Assembly: GCA_902363555.1 (NCBI GenBank)
Contig: CABJAM010000007.1
Span: 466,256-530,255, forward strand
Direction: 5' to 3'
From: Lachnospiraceae bacterium
Lineage (GTDB): Bacteria; Bacillota; Clostridia; Lachnospirales; Lachnospiraceae
Length of the DNA: 64,000 nucleotides
Both the position numbers and the translations under genes were made by a program. The stretch's first letter is position 1; the number at the start of each line of letters is the position of its first letter. The notes beneath the pieces are model-generated. The model was not told the origin of the DNA, searched no databases, and was given only the letters and a program-made list of their open reading frames with translations. Shown one piece after another: positions 51,254 through 59,431 of the stretch.

Positions 51254-51336
51254 AATTAACTGTTTCGTTGTGAATTATTTCATAATTAATTGTTCGGTAA
51301 CAAACTATATTATAATCCAATAAAAAAAATTGTCAA
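51254..51336 (-). promoter_or_regulatory. Promoter and repeated MarR sites
   Basis: TTGACA (51331-51336), a 16-nt spacer and TATAAT (51309-51314) on the minus strand. Just downstream, AATTAATTGTTCGG (51284-51297, plus sense) and AATTAACTGTTTCG (51254-51267) are direct repeats 30 nt apart in the leader, suitable MarR binding sites. Confidence 0.75.
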
Positions 51337-51490
51337 TACGTTTTTTGGAAAGTATTTGTGAAAAAATTGTGCCCGGCGTTTCGCCGCGCTTTAGGCTTTC
51401 GCAAAAGGGATGAATATGCTACAATAGCTATAACAACTGCCCTGATGGGCGGCATGTCAACGATTTCCTTCAGATAGGAGAGTTAATTTT

Positions 51491-52417
51491 ATGGAAAACA
51501 GCGTACTTATGGGAGAAATCCCTATGATATACCGGCATTTGGAATTTTTTGATCTGGCCCAGATCGCAGACTCCGGCCAGGCCTTCCGAATGCGTCCTTT
51601 ACCGGAGGATTTACTAAAAACGGCCGGTTATGAAAAGGGCTATCAGATCATCAGCGGGCCAAATTATGTGGAGATTTATCAAAATGGCTCTGATTTCGCC
51701 ATCTGCTGTACAGAAGAAGAATACGGTTATTGGGCTGATTTTTTTGATCTGGATACAGATTATAAGAGTATGCGGGCAGCGATCGCGCCCGAGGACATTT
51801 ATTTAAACAACGCTGCAACATATGGCTTCGGCGTACGGATTTTACGGCAGGATGTTTGGGAGATCATCATCACATTTATCATATCTCAGCAAAATAATAT
51901 TCCAAAAATACGCAATGCCGTCGAAAAGCTTTCCGCACAATACGGAACAGCTTATGTAAACTTCCGAGGTGACACTTATTATGCATTTCCCAGACCGGAG
52001 CAATTGGCGGCAGCTTCCGAAGCCCAGCTTCGCGATTTGAAGCTGGGCTATCGGGCCAAATATATTTACCAGACATGCCAGGACGTCGTCGACGGCCGTC
52101 TGGACCTGGACCGCCTGGCTGCCATTGATTACAAAGAAGCTATGAACTGTCTTATGAGTATTTACGGCATCGGTGAAAAGGTGGCAAACTGCATCTGCCT
52201 GTGCGGTCTGCATCACATTGACGCCTTTCCCGTGGATACATGGATCAAAAAAATACTGCTTCAGGAATACTACCGGCCGGACTACGAAAAGCTGCCCAAA
52301 AGCAAGCTTTTCCCCACCATTATCCAGGAGCATTTCGGCAGGTACAAGGGCTTCTCCGGCGTAATGCAGCAATACATATTTTTCTACGAGCGGGCTATGC
52401 AGGACAAGGTGCGGTAA
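51491..52417 (+). CDS. OGG1-like DNA glycosylase/AP lyase (HhH-GPD)
   Basis: 308 residues. The C-terminal HhH-GPD fold contains IYGIGEKVANCICLCGL followed by AFPVDTW; K230 and D249 align with the catalytic Lys and Asp of OGG1-type bifunctional 8-oxoguanine glycosylases. The N-terminal domain (1-110) matches the OGG N-domain (ADSGQAFRM). It should excise 8-oxoG opposite C. AGGAGAG lies upstream of the ATG. A stand-alone gene, divergent from the marR operon and convergent with larE. Confidence 0.92.
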   Translation: MENSVLMGEIPMIYRHLEFFDLAQIADSGQAFRMRPLPEDLLKTAGYEKGYQIISGPNYVEIYQNGSDFAICCTEEEYGYWADFFDLDTDYKSMRAAIAPEDIYLNNAATYGFGVRILRQDVWEIIITFIISQQNNIPKIRNAVEKLSAQYGTAYVNFRGDTYYAFPRPEQLAAASEAQLRDLKLGYRAKYIYQTCQDVVDGRLDLDRLAAIDYKEAMNCLMSIYGIGEKVANCICLCGLHHIDAFPVDTWIKKILLQEYYRPDYEKLPKSKLFPTIIQEHFGRYKGFSGVMQQYIFFYERAMQDKVR

Positions 52418-52477
52418 AAAGCCGCCGGCGCCGGCTACGACGCCCATGAACACTCAGCGCTGCGGCTGGCGCTTTGC

Positions 52478-53296
52478 CTATTCGTCCATGCTCCCGGAGC
52501 GAAAGCCCTCCAGATCTAAAGTAATATACTTGTACCCCAGGGCTTTCAGGTGGGTGATCACAGCCTCCTGCTGCATCATCAGGCGGCTCATATCCTCCCG
52601 GTCCACCTCGATCCGGGCAATATCGCCGTGGACCCGCAGCCGCACATTGCCAAAGCCAAGGCTGCGCACATAATTTTCGCCGTCCTCAACCGTTTTCAGC
52701 TTCTCCATCGTCAGCTCAGTTCCATAGGGAAATCGGGTGGCCAGACATGGCATGGACGGACGCTTAGCCACGGAAATCCCCAGCTCCTGGGCCATTTTCC
52801 GAACCTCCGCCTTGGTCAGACCCACATCGGCCAGCGGGCTCTCAATTTCCAGCTCCCGTATAGCCCGCAGGCCCGGACGGTAAACATGCAGGTCATCCTC
52901 ATTCGTTCCCTCAAGAATGGCTGTAATCCCTTCACCGGCGGCAAACTCTTTAAGCCGGGTAAATAAATAACTTTTGCATAAATAGCATCGCTCCCTGGGA
53001 TTGCTCCCAATCCCGGCCGACGACAGCTCATGGGTATATATGATCCTGTGGATGGCTCCCGCCTCCCCGGCTACCTCGGCCGCAATTTCGGCATCCATCG
53101 CCGGCTGCAGCTCCGATGAGATCGTCACGGCATACACCTGATTATGTTTCGGCGCTGCATACATACACGCCAGCTTTACAAGCAGGCTGCTGTCCACACC
53201 GCCGGAAAAGGCGATCACTACATTTGCATTGGTAACTTCATTCATGCGCTGGTACAATTCACGTTTTTTATCTTCATAAGTTTTTAAATCTGGCAT
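52478..53296 (-). CDS. larE: ATP-dependent sacrificial sulfur transferase LarE
   Basis: Adds sulfur to pyridinium dicarboxylate mononucleotide during synthesis of the nickel-pincer nucleotide (NPN) cofactor. 272 residues. The PP-loop is SGGVDSSLL (31-39). C184 in SMPCLATRFPYG corresponds, from memory, to the cysteine that donates its sulfur in the Lactobacillus enzyme. C104 and C107 (RCYLC) are additional cysteines. It follows larC by 14 nt. It closes the larB-larC-larE operon; larA is not in the window. Confidence 0.94.
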   Translation of the reverse strand: MPDLKTYEDKKRELYQRMNEVTNANVVIAFSGGVDSSLLVKLACMYAAPKHNQVYAVTISSELQPAMDAEIAAEVAGEAGAIHRIIYTHELSSAGIGSNPRERCYLCKSYLFTRLKEFAAGEGITAILEGTNEDDLHVYRPGLRAIRELEIESPLADVGLTKAEVRKMAQELGISVAKRPSMPCLATRFPYGTELTMEKLKTVEDGENYVRSLGFGNVRLRVHGDIARIEVDREDMSRLMMQQEAVITHLKALGYKYITLDLEGFRSGSMDE

Positions 53297-53310
53297 CGAT
53301 CACCGCTCCT

Positions 53311-54840
53311 TTAGTGGCTTTCATTTTTGCAGACGTCCACCACCTGTTGATACATCTGCGTATATGGGATATCGTGCTCACGGCTGAGCCGGGCAACACT
53401 CTCGTATTCCGGATAAACACGGGTCTGCGAAGCGCTGCCGCAGCCGCCGGGAATCTCGCATATTTTTACCTGAACCGGACCGTAAGCCGTCTCCACTGTA
53501 CCTGCACTTCGGGGCAGCACAGAACGTTCCATATGGATTCTGCGGATGCCAATGGTCGTCGTTTCCCTGAAAATAATCTGCTCCATCTGTGGAACTCTGG
53601 CTTCATCGCAGATCACATTGATCTGGTAGGCCGGACGGTTTTTCTTCATAAATACAGGGAAATAGTGCACATCTCTGGCGCCTGCGGCAAATAGCCGCTC
53701 CATCACATAGCCCAGCGTTTCACCGGTGCAATCATCGATATTGCTCTCCAGCTTCACAACAGTGTCGCGCCCCGGCTCATCCTTTACTTCCAGCAAAATG
53801 GCCCGCACAAGGCTCGGCTGTTCATAATTGCGCTTCCCGGCGCCAAGACCGATCTTTTTCATCACGAACCGCTCCGGAAGCCGCTCCGATGTGCGAATAG
53901 CTGCGGCAATGGCAGCACCCGTAGGTGTGACAAATTCGCCCTGGCGGTCCATAATATGTAATGTCAATCCGTGCGCCGCAGCAATATTGGCCACCGCAGG
54001 CACCGGCACCGGCAAAATACCGTGCTGGCAGCGGACACTTCCGGTTCCCTCATTGAGCTGCGGAATGATCACATCGGTGATCCCAAGATTATCCAGGCAG
54101 ACCGCAGCCGCCACAATATCCACGATGGAATCCACGGCGCCCACCTCATGGAAATGGACCTGATCCCGGGGCAGACCGTGAGCCTTACTCTCGGCATCTG
54201 CCAAAATATCAAATATGCGGATGGCAACCGCCTTTGCGTGCTCTGACATCGCTGCTTTCTGAATGATTTCGATGATTTCCGGGAGGCCGCGGTGCTCGTG
54301 CGTATGGGCATGCGTATGCGTATGAGCATGCGTATGACTATGCGTATGGCCGTCTTCATGCATATGCTCGTGGTCGTGTCCGTGGTTATGCCCGTGGTCG
54401 TGGCTGTGACCATCTTCATGGATATGTCCGTGGTCATGTTCGTGCTCATGGCTGTGGCTATGGCCTTCCTCATGGTCATGCTCGTGGCTATGGCCTTCCT
54501 CGTGGTTGTGCTCGTGACCGTGGCTATGCCCCTCCTCCACATGGACATGAACATGCGCATGCTCGTGTCCACAGGCCTCATCATGGCTGTGCCCGCTGCC
54601 ATAAAGATATTCCATATCATGGTCGTGGTTTTCGTGAGCTTTATCCAGGATAACATTAAAATCGCAGGCATCCAGCCCCGCCTTCTTCACCCGGCTGATC
54701 TGCACCTGAAAGCCGCCCACCGGCAGACTGTTTAGAACATCCATCAGCACCTTTTCATCCACGCCCAGATCCAGCAAAGCCGCAGCCACCATATCCCCGC
54801 TGATTCCCGAATTACATTCCAAATATAAAGTCTTACTCAT
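53311..54840 (-). CDS. larC: Nickel insertion protein LarC with extreme His-rich insert
   Basis: CTP-dependent cyclometallase that inserts nickel into the NPN cofactor. 509 residues from the ATG at 54838-54840, which overlaps the larB stop by 8 nt. The N-terminus MSKTLYLECNSGISGDM is canonical. Residues ~69-183 contain about 46 His in 115 residues, mostly in HxH and GHSHxH runs; LarC proteins often have some His here, but this is unusually long. The C-terminal domain (ESNIDDCTGETLGYVMERL) is in the same frame, so no programmed frameshift is needed, unlike L. plantarum larC1/larC2. Probably a nickel reservoir. Confidence 0.95.
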   Translation of the reverse strand: MSKTLYLECNSGISGDMVAAALLDLGVDEKVLMDVLNSLPVGGFQVQISRVKKAGLDACDFNVILDKAHENHDHDMEYLYGSGHSHDEACGHEHAHVHVHVEEGHSHGHEHNHEEGHSHEHDHEEGHSHSHEHEHDHGHIHEDGHSHDHGHNHGHDHEHMHEDGHTHSHTHAHTHTHAHTHEHRGLPEIIEIIQKAAMSEHAKAVAIRIFDILADAESKAHGLPRDQVHFHEVGAVDSIVDIVAAAVCLDNLGITDVIIPQLNEGTGSVRCQHGILPVPVPAVANIAAAHGLTLHIMDRQGEFVTPTGAAIAAAIRTSERLPERFVMKKIGLGAGKRNYEQPSLVRAILLEVKDEPGRDTVVKLESNIDDCTGETLGYVMERLFAAGARDVHYFPVFMKKNRPAYQINVICDEARVPQMEQIIFRETTTIGIRRIHMERSVLPRSAGTVETAYGPVQVKICEIPGGCGSASQTRVYPEYESVARLSREHDIPYTQMYQQVVDVCKNESH

Positions 54841-55585
54841 TTCCTTTAACCCCCATTCGATTGATTTGTGTTGCAATATAACCGGCCCCATAGCCATTGT
54901 CGATATTCACCACGGCAATACCATTGGAGCAGGAATTGATCATCGTCAGCAGCGCGGAAATACCGTGCATATTGGCGCCATAACCCACCGAGGTCGGCAC
55001 CGCGATCACCGGCTTGTCCACCAGACCGCCGATAACGCTGGCCAGCGCACCCTCCATGCCGGCCACCGCTACCACACAATTGGCGCTCTGGATCACATCC
55101 AGCCGGGCCAGCAAACGGTGCAGTCCGGACACGCCCACATCATATATACGTTCCACATAGCTTCCGAAATATTCCGCTGTCTGAGCCGCTTCCTCAGCCA
55201 CGGCAATATCCGCCGTTCCCGCCGTACAGACAACGATCTTTCCCTGGCGCACCTTTCCTTCCTTCTCAATTTTAATAATCCTTGAAACCGGATCATATTC
55301 CACCTGTGGAAAATGCTCCTTAATAAGAGCATACTGCTCCACGGAAGCCCGCGTTCCGAAAACTTCCCCCTCTGAAGCGTACAGCCGTTCAAAAATACTG
55401 AGCAGATGCTCATCGGCTTTACCGCTGCAAAAAATCACTTCCGCAAAGCCGGAACGCAGCTTTCTGTGGGTATCCAGCTTGGCATATCCCAATTCTTCAA
55501 ATGGCGCCCGGCGCAAAAGCTGCTCTGCTTCCCCGGCAGACATCCTGCCATCCTTGACCTGTTCTAAAATTTCTATAATCTCCAT
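54833..55585 (-). CDS. larB: Pyridinium dicarboxylate synthase LarB
   Basis: Carboxylates and hydrolyses nicotinic acid adenine dinucleotide, the first step of NPN cofactor synthesis. 250 residues. The C-terminal two thirds are AIR carboxylase-like: VVCTAGTADIAVAEEAAQTAE, CVVAVAGMEGALASVIGGL, PTSVGYGANMHGISALLTM and the end NIDNGYGAGYIATQINRM. I start at the ATG at 55583-55585, 5 nt after AGGAGG. First gene of larBCE; a structured leader precedes it. Confidence 0.95.
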   Translation of the reverse strand: MEIIEILEQVKDGRMSAGEAEQLLRRAPFEELGYAKLDTHRKLRSGFAEVIFCSGKADEHLLSIFERLYASEGEVFGTRASVEQYALIKEHFPQVEYDPVSRIIKIEKEGKVRQGKIVVCTAGTADIAVAEEAAQTAEYFGSYVERIYDVGVSGLHRLLARLDVIQSANCVVAVAGMEGALASVIGGLVDKPVIAVPTSVGYGANMHGISALLTMINSCSNGIAVVNIDNGYGAGYIATQINRMGVKGNE

Positions 55586-55602
55586 ATTTTCCTCCTGCAT
55601 AA

Positions 55603-55755
55603 AAAAAGCTGCGCAAACAAAAGCCTCCTTCTGGAGGCCCCGGCCTTCGTAGCTTTTTCATAATCAATACTGTTTCACCACAGCTTCTGCTGCACCGGCT
55701 GCTTCCTGCAGCCGTGCCGGAGGATGTCCGGCCCCTGTTCCCTTTATAATTAGCG
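55603..55755 (-). ncRNA. Multi-hairpin leader RNA upstream of larB
   Basis: On the minus strand between the DUF3842 gene and larB, four consecutive hairpins can form: CCGGA/TCCGG, GGCTGC/GCAGCC, CAGC/GCTG, and GCCTCC-AGAA-GGAGGC inside an outer AAAAAGCT/AGCTTTTTTT stem that ends in seven Ts just before the larB ribosome binding site. The last is a plausible attenuator. A metal-sensing riboswitch would fit the nickel cofactor genes, but I could not match the conserved residues of NiCo or cobalamin riboswitches, so the class is unassigned. Confidence 0.5.
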
Positions 55756-55799
55756 ATAGCACCGCCAATGAATGTATCCGTCGGTTACTGCTCAGACCA

Positions 55800-56210
55800 T
55801 CACGGTTTAATCCCACCGATGAATGTCACAGCATCCGATATATATTCCGACAGCCTTTTCTCGGCCACACCGATGATGGTAGCCCGGCAATGATTCATGG
55901 GGATCAACACCAGCTCCGCCGGACTTGAAGAAATGGCTTCCGACATCTTTGGCGTAATTTCTCCATACATGGCATTGGCCATGACAATCCCTGCCGGTCC
56001 CACGATCACATCCGCACGGCTGCTATTAAATACCACCGCATTTTCGCCGGTAGCCGCCGCGTCGGCGTAACCGCCGCGGAGCATATTAGCCGTCGCCGCA
56101 GAATTGGTACCCACGGCAATAACCTTATGGTCCGGGTACCTTTTTTTCAATTCCTCTACCAGGCTCCGGCCCACACCACCGCCCTGGCCGTCAATTACTA
56201 ATATTTCCAT
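55800..56210 (-). CDS. DUF3842 family protein
   Basis: 136-residue protein of unknown function with a nucleotide-binding-like start MEILVIDGQGGGVGRSLVEEL. Other conserved parts are IVGPAGIVMANAMYGEIT and the His/Cys segment LIPMNHCRATIIGV. Genes of this family often sit beside lar genes in Clostridia (from memory), and here it precedes larB on the same strand, so a role in the cofactor pathway or nickel handling is plausible. I start at the ATG at 56208-56210, 5 nt after AGAGG; a GTG two codons upstream overlaps that site. Confidence 0.85.
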   Translation of the reverse strand: MEILVIDGQGGGVGRSLVEELKKRYPDHKVIAVGTNSAATANMLRGGYADAAATGENAVVFNSSRADVIVGPAGIVMANAMYGEITPKMSEAISSSPAELVLIPMNHCRATIIGVAEKRLSEYISDAVTFIGGIKP

Positions 56211-56622
56211 ATGCACCTCTTAAAATTGTGATAACTGTAAGTATATACTAACACTGCCCGGGAATAACCGCAACAATTTCGCGCGAAAAATAAAACAATC
56301 CCTGTATATTTGTCCGATGGCGCCGCCAATGCCGGGTCATACATAAACAAAGCCGACATTTAAAGAAAATGGCGTGCTTTTGCAGTAACCGTTCAGAGGG
56401 GTCCAACTGTTTCCTTTTGGGCCTGTATGTATCATATCCTATGGAGTCCGCTCCATGTCAATCTATTTTATAAAAATTCTTAAAATTTTCTCAAATACAT
56501 GAAATTTGCCAATAATGTGGTATACTTAAATTATAACAAACTACGAGGCTTATCCGTTACCGGATATTTGTAACTATCCATACGGCTGCGGATATTTTCA
56601 AAAATTTAAGGAGGCGCTATTT
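56211..56622. other. Intergenic region with the phasin-UbiB promoter
   Basis: About 410 nt between divergent genes. On the plus strand an extended -10 (TG-G-TATACT, 56518-56526) lies about 100 nt upstream of the phasin-like gene; the leader contains ATCCG-TTAC-CGGAT. No ORF with a ribosome binding site is seen elsewhere. Confidence 0.5.
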
Positions 56623-56979
56623 ATGGAATTTTCTGAAGGCTTAAAGAAAGTATTTCTTGCCGGTGTCGGTGCTGTGGCCACAACAGCCGAAGCTGCTAAA
56701 GATGTGGTTGACCAACTGGTAACCAAGGGCGAGATCACCGTTGAACAGGGCAAGGTACTTAATGAGGAATTGAAGCATAGTGTAAAAGAGAAAGTAAATG
56801 AACATGTTACCGTAAATATTGTAAAAGACTACAAAGATGTTATGAGTGCAGTGGATCACATGAGCAAGGAGGACCGCGACAAACTCAGAGAGAAGCTGGA
56901 CGCCGCCGAAGCTGATGAAGCTGCCGAATCCAGTGAAGCCGACGCCACGGCCGCCACCGAGGCCGATGACAACGTATAA
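56623..56979 (+). CDS. Phasin-like small protein
   Basis: 118 residues. The N-terminal amphipathic region (MEFSEGLKKVFLAGVGAVATTAEAAK) is followed by a helical, coiled-coil-like stretch (about 30-90) and an acidic Ala/Glu tail. It resembles the short phasin-like proteins that in Clostridia are encoded just before an AarF/UbiB kinase gene. No polyhydroxyalkanoate genes are nearby, so a granule role should not be assumed. AAGGAGG lies upstream; the UbiB gene follows after 29 nt. Confidence 0.75.
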   Translation: MEFSEGLKKVFLAGVGAVATTAEAAKDVVDQLVTKGEITVEQGKVLNEELKHSVKEKVNEHVTVNIVKDYKDVMSAVDHMSKEDRDKLREKLDAAEADEAAESSEADATAATEADDNV

Positions 56980-57008
56980 TACAAAATTGATTCCGGAGAA
57001 ATAAACGT

Positions 57009-58634
57009 ATGAACACGACTGATTCCAGAAAGGCTCCCGAAAAGATTCTGCCGGATACCACCGGGGCATCCGGCCAGCGTCTTCGGGAAATCCTCAGCGT
57101 ACTGAAAAAACATCATATTACCAAGGGCCTGACGCCCCAAAAGCTGCGGGAAATCCTTGAAGATCTGGGGCCGACCTACGTAAAGCTGGGGCAGATCATG
57201 TCCATGCGCTCCGATATGCTTCCGGAAAAATATTGCAGGGAGCTCACCCGACTGCGCACGGATGTCAAGCCCCTGCCCTTTGATACGATCATAAAAATCG
57301 TATCGGATGAGCTGCACCAGCCCATCTCCCAGGTATTTGAACAGATCGAGCAGACACCTCTGGGCTCCGCATCCATTGCCCAGGTCCACCCGGCCATCTT
57401 AAAGGACGGACGCAGGGTCGTCCTCAAGGTGCAGCGGCCGGCCATCCATGAGATCATGGCCGATGACATCCGCCTCATGCGTAAAGCAGTGGGGCTTTTA
57501 AAGCTGACGATCGGCACCGGTGATCTTATAGACTTTAATGTGATCATTGATGAGCTGTGGAAAACCTCACAGGAAGAAATGGATTTCATACAGGAAGCCA
57601 AAAATTGCGACCTTTTTTACGAGAATCAAAAAGACATCGCTTACGCCACATGCCCTCAGGTCATCCACGAGCTGACCACGCCGCGGCTGCTTGTTATGAG
57701 CTATATCGAAGGCATCCAGATCGACCACGTGGATGAACTGACAGCCCTTGGATATGACATGACGGAAATCGGACAGAAAACCGCGGCCAGCTACTGCAAA
57801 CAGATTCTGGAGGACGGATTTTTCCATGCAGATCCCCATCCCGGCAATCTGTGGGTCAGCGGCGGACAGGTGGCCTGGCTGGATCTGGGTATGACCGGAC
57901 ATCTCTCGGAAAATAATAAACAGCTTATAAAGCGGGCGGTCATGGCCATTTTGCAAAATGATATTTATGAGGTTAAAAATGTGCTGCTGGCCATGGGCGA
58001 GACAAAGGACAGGGTGAACCACGCCCGGCTCTATACGGATATCGACGATATTGTGAGCAAATTTATGACCATGGATTTTGGCACGATGCATCTGGGCGAG
58101 CTAATTGAACGGCTGCTGGATATGGTCAAGGACCATCATATTTCCATAACACCGGACATCACTATGCTGGGCCGCAGTATGATCACCATTGAGGGAACAC
58201 TGTCCGCCTGTGCTCCCGATGTGAATCTTTTGCAAATACTTTCATCCTACATGTCCTCCATGATCTTCAATGACCTGAATTTCAAAAAAGAGCTGCGCCA
58301 TAAGGCCCGCCTGATCTACACATCCGTGGATAAATCGCTGACCATCCCGGCGCTGCTCTCCGATCTGCTCAAGGTGACCAAAAACGGACAGACAAAGCTG
58401 AATATCGAATTTACCGATGCCAATGACCTGTACCGCAGCTTCCACAAAGCCGTTAACCGGCTGGCCCTGGGCATCATTGCCGCCGCACTGTTTATTGGCT
58501 CCGCACTACTGAGTTCGGTCCAGAGCATGCCGCTGCTTTGGGGGATTCCGTGGATTGGTGCCATTGGTTTCATTATCAGCCTGATCCTTGTTTTGTGGAT
58601 CATCTTAGATATTTTATTGGGTAGAAAAAAATAG
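57009..58634 (+). CDS. AarF/UbiB (ABC1) family protein kinase-like
   Basis: 541 residues. ADCK/UbiB hallmarks are visible: the KxGQ motif in TYVKLGQIMSMRSDMLP, the A-rich loop GSASIAQVHPAIL, the nucleotide-binding Lys in RVVLKVQRP, HADPHPGN (catalytic loop) and LDLGMTG (metal site). Two membrane helices end the protein (ALGIIAAALFIGSALLSS; GFIISLILVLWIILDI). UbiB proteins support ubiquinone or lipid metabolism; in anaerobes without ubiquinone the role is unclear. Co-transcribed with the phasin-like gene. Confidence 0.95.
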   Translation: MNTTDSRKAPEKILPDTTGASGQRLREILSVLKKHHITKGLTPQKLREILEDLGPTYVKLGQIMSMRSDMLPEKYCRELTRLRTDVKPLPFDTIIKIVSDELHQPISQVFEQIEQTPLGSASIAQVHPAILKDGRRVVLKVQRPAIHEIMADDIRLMRKAVGLLKLTIGTGDLIDFNVIIDELWKTSQEEMDFIQEAKNCDLFYENQKDIAYATCPQVIHELTTPRLLVMSYIEGIQIDHVDELTALGYDMTEIGQKTAASYCKQILEDGFFHADPHPGNLWVSGGQVAWLDLGMTGHLSENNKQLIKRAVMAILQNDIYEVKNVLLAMGETKDRVNHARLYTDIDDIVSKFMTMDFGTMHLGELIERLLDMVKDHHISITPDITMLGRSMITIEGTLSACAPDVNLLQILSSYMSSMIFNDLNFKKELRHKARLIYTSVDKSLTIPALLSDLLKVTKNGQTKLNIEFTDANDLYRSFHKAVNRLALGIIAAALFIGSALLSSVQSMPLLWGIPWIGAIGFIISLILVLWIILDILLGRKK

Positions 58635-58638
58635 GATA

Positions 58639-58661
58639 ACAGTTCGGCCCTTCTGAACTGT
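58639..58661 (+). terminator. Weak hairpin after the UbiB gene
   Basis: ACAGTTC / GAACTGT, a 7-bp stem with a 9-nt loop, followed by CTCAAAATAAAATTG without a T-tract. Probably only partial termination before the YhhN gene. Confidence 0.4.
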
Positions 58662-58702
58662 CTCAAAATAAAATTGAATTTCCCGGAGGGGAGGGATTTG
58701 AT

Positions 58703-59395
58703 GTGTTATCATCCGAATTGTTGATTACCGTTCCCAAAATGCCGACTCTTTTTCTGGTCTGGTCACTGATTGCCATACCTGTCATTGCTGCGCTTTACTG
58801 TATTGGCTTTTTATTTAAGCGCGCAGATCTGGAAAAATATTATGTGCTTCCCAAATGTGCCGCCAGCTTTCTTTGCGTGGGCAGTGCCGTTTTGGCCGTC
58901 CTGCTGTCCGGAGGGCACCCATTTCACCATCCGCTGTTTTGGGCACTAATTTTCTGTCTGCTGGGCGATTTTTTAATCGAATACCAAATTATTGCCGGAG
59001 GGCTGTCCTTTGCCATCGGCCACTGTATACTGATCGTCTACGCCCTGTCCATCGTACCGCCAAGACTGCCAGCAATTCTTTTGTGGATCGCCGGCGTAGT
59101 GATCGTCGTTTTAATATTCAAAAAGGAAATACCGCAGATGGGAAAGCTGTTCCTGCCGTTTCTCATCTACGTTACTATTCTTGTGGGCGACCTGGCCACT
59201 GCGGTAATGCTGCCTTCTGTTCATGCCGGATTTATTGCATATGCCGCTGGTCTGGCCTGCTTTGTTACCTCGGATGTCATTCTGGGCAAACGACAATTCG
59301 GCCATGATCATCCGGCGCTTCCGAAAATACTCATGGCGCTGTATTATGCCGCGTTATATTTGATTGCGGCAAGTCTATGGTTTACTCTAAGCTGA
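58703..59395 (+). CDS. YhhN/TMEM86 family membrane protein (lysoplasmalogenase-like)
   Basis: 230 residues with about eight membrane helices. Family features include LLGDFLIEYQ, GLSFAIGHCILIVYAL, VGDLATAVMLPS and FVTSDVILGKRQF, with conserved Asp residues in membrane segments. Characterised relatives hydrolyse lysoplasmalogens; plasmalogens occur in many anaerobic Clostridia, so the role is plausible. The start is GTG at 58703, 7 nt after GAGGG; an ATG two bases earlier is out of frame. Confidence 0.88.
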   Translation: MLSSELLITVPKMPTLFLVWSLIAIPVIAALYCIGFLFKRADLEKYYVLPKCAASFLCVGSAVLAVLLSGGHPFHHPLFWALIFCLLGDFLIEYQIIAGGLSFAIGHCILIVYALSIVPPRLPAILLWIAGVVIVVLIFKKEIPQMGKLFLPFLIYVTILVGDLATAVMLPSVHAGFIAYAAGLACFVTSDVILGKRQFGHDHPALPKILMALYYAALYLIAASLWFTLS

Positions 59396-59401
59396 ATGTC
59401 G

Positions 59402-59425
59402 ATGCTGCCGGATATCCGGCAGCAT
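59402..59425. terminator. Bidirectional terminator (perfect palindrome)
   Basis: ATGCTGCCG-GATATC-CGGCAGCAT is a 24-nt perfect palindrome followed by TTATTATTATT on the plus strand. It separates the convergent YhhN and hydrolase genes. Confidence 0.8.
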
Positions 59426-59431
59426 TTATTA

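Noticed and set aside
54069..54735. Met/Val/Thr/His-rich ORFs overlapping the larC His-repeat region on other frames and strands
   Set aside because: They are by-products of the repetitive CAT/CAC codons of the His-rich insert in larC and have no ribosome binding sites.
55603..55790. Open frame reading TFIGGAIANYKGNRG in the larB leader
   Set aside because: It has no start codon after its upstream stop and coincides with the predicted RNA hairpins; coding is unlikely.
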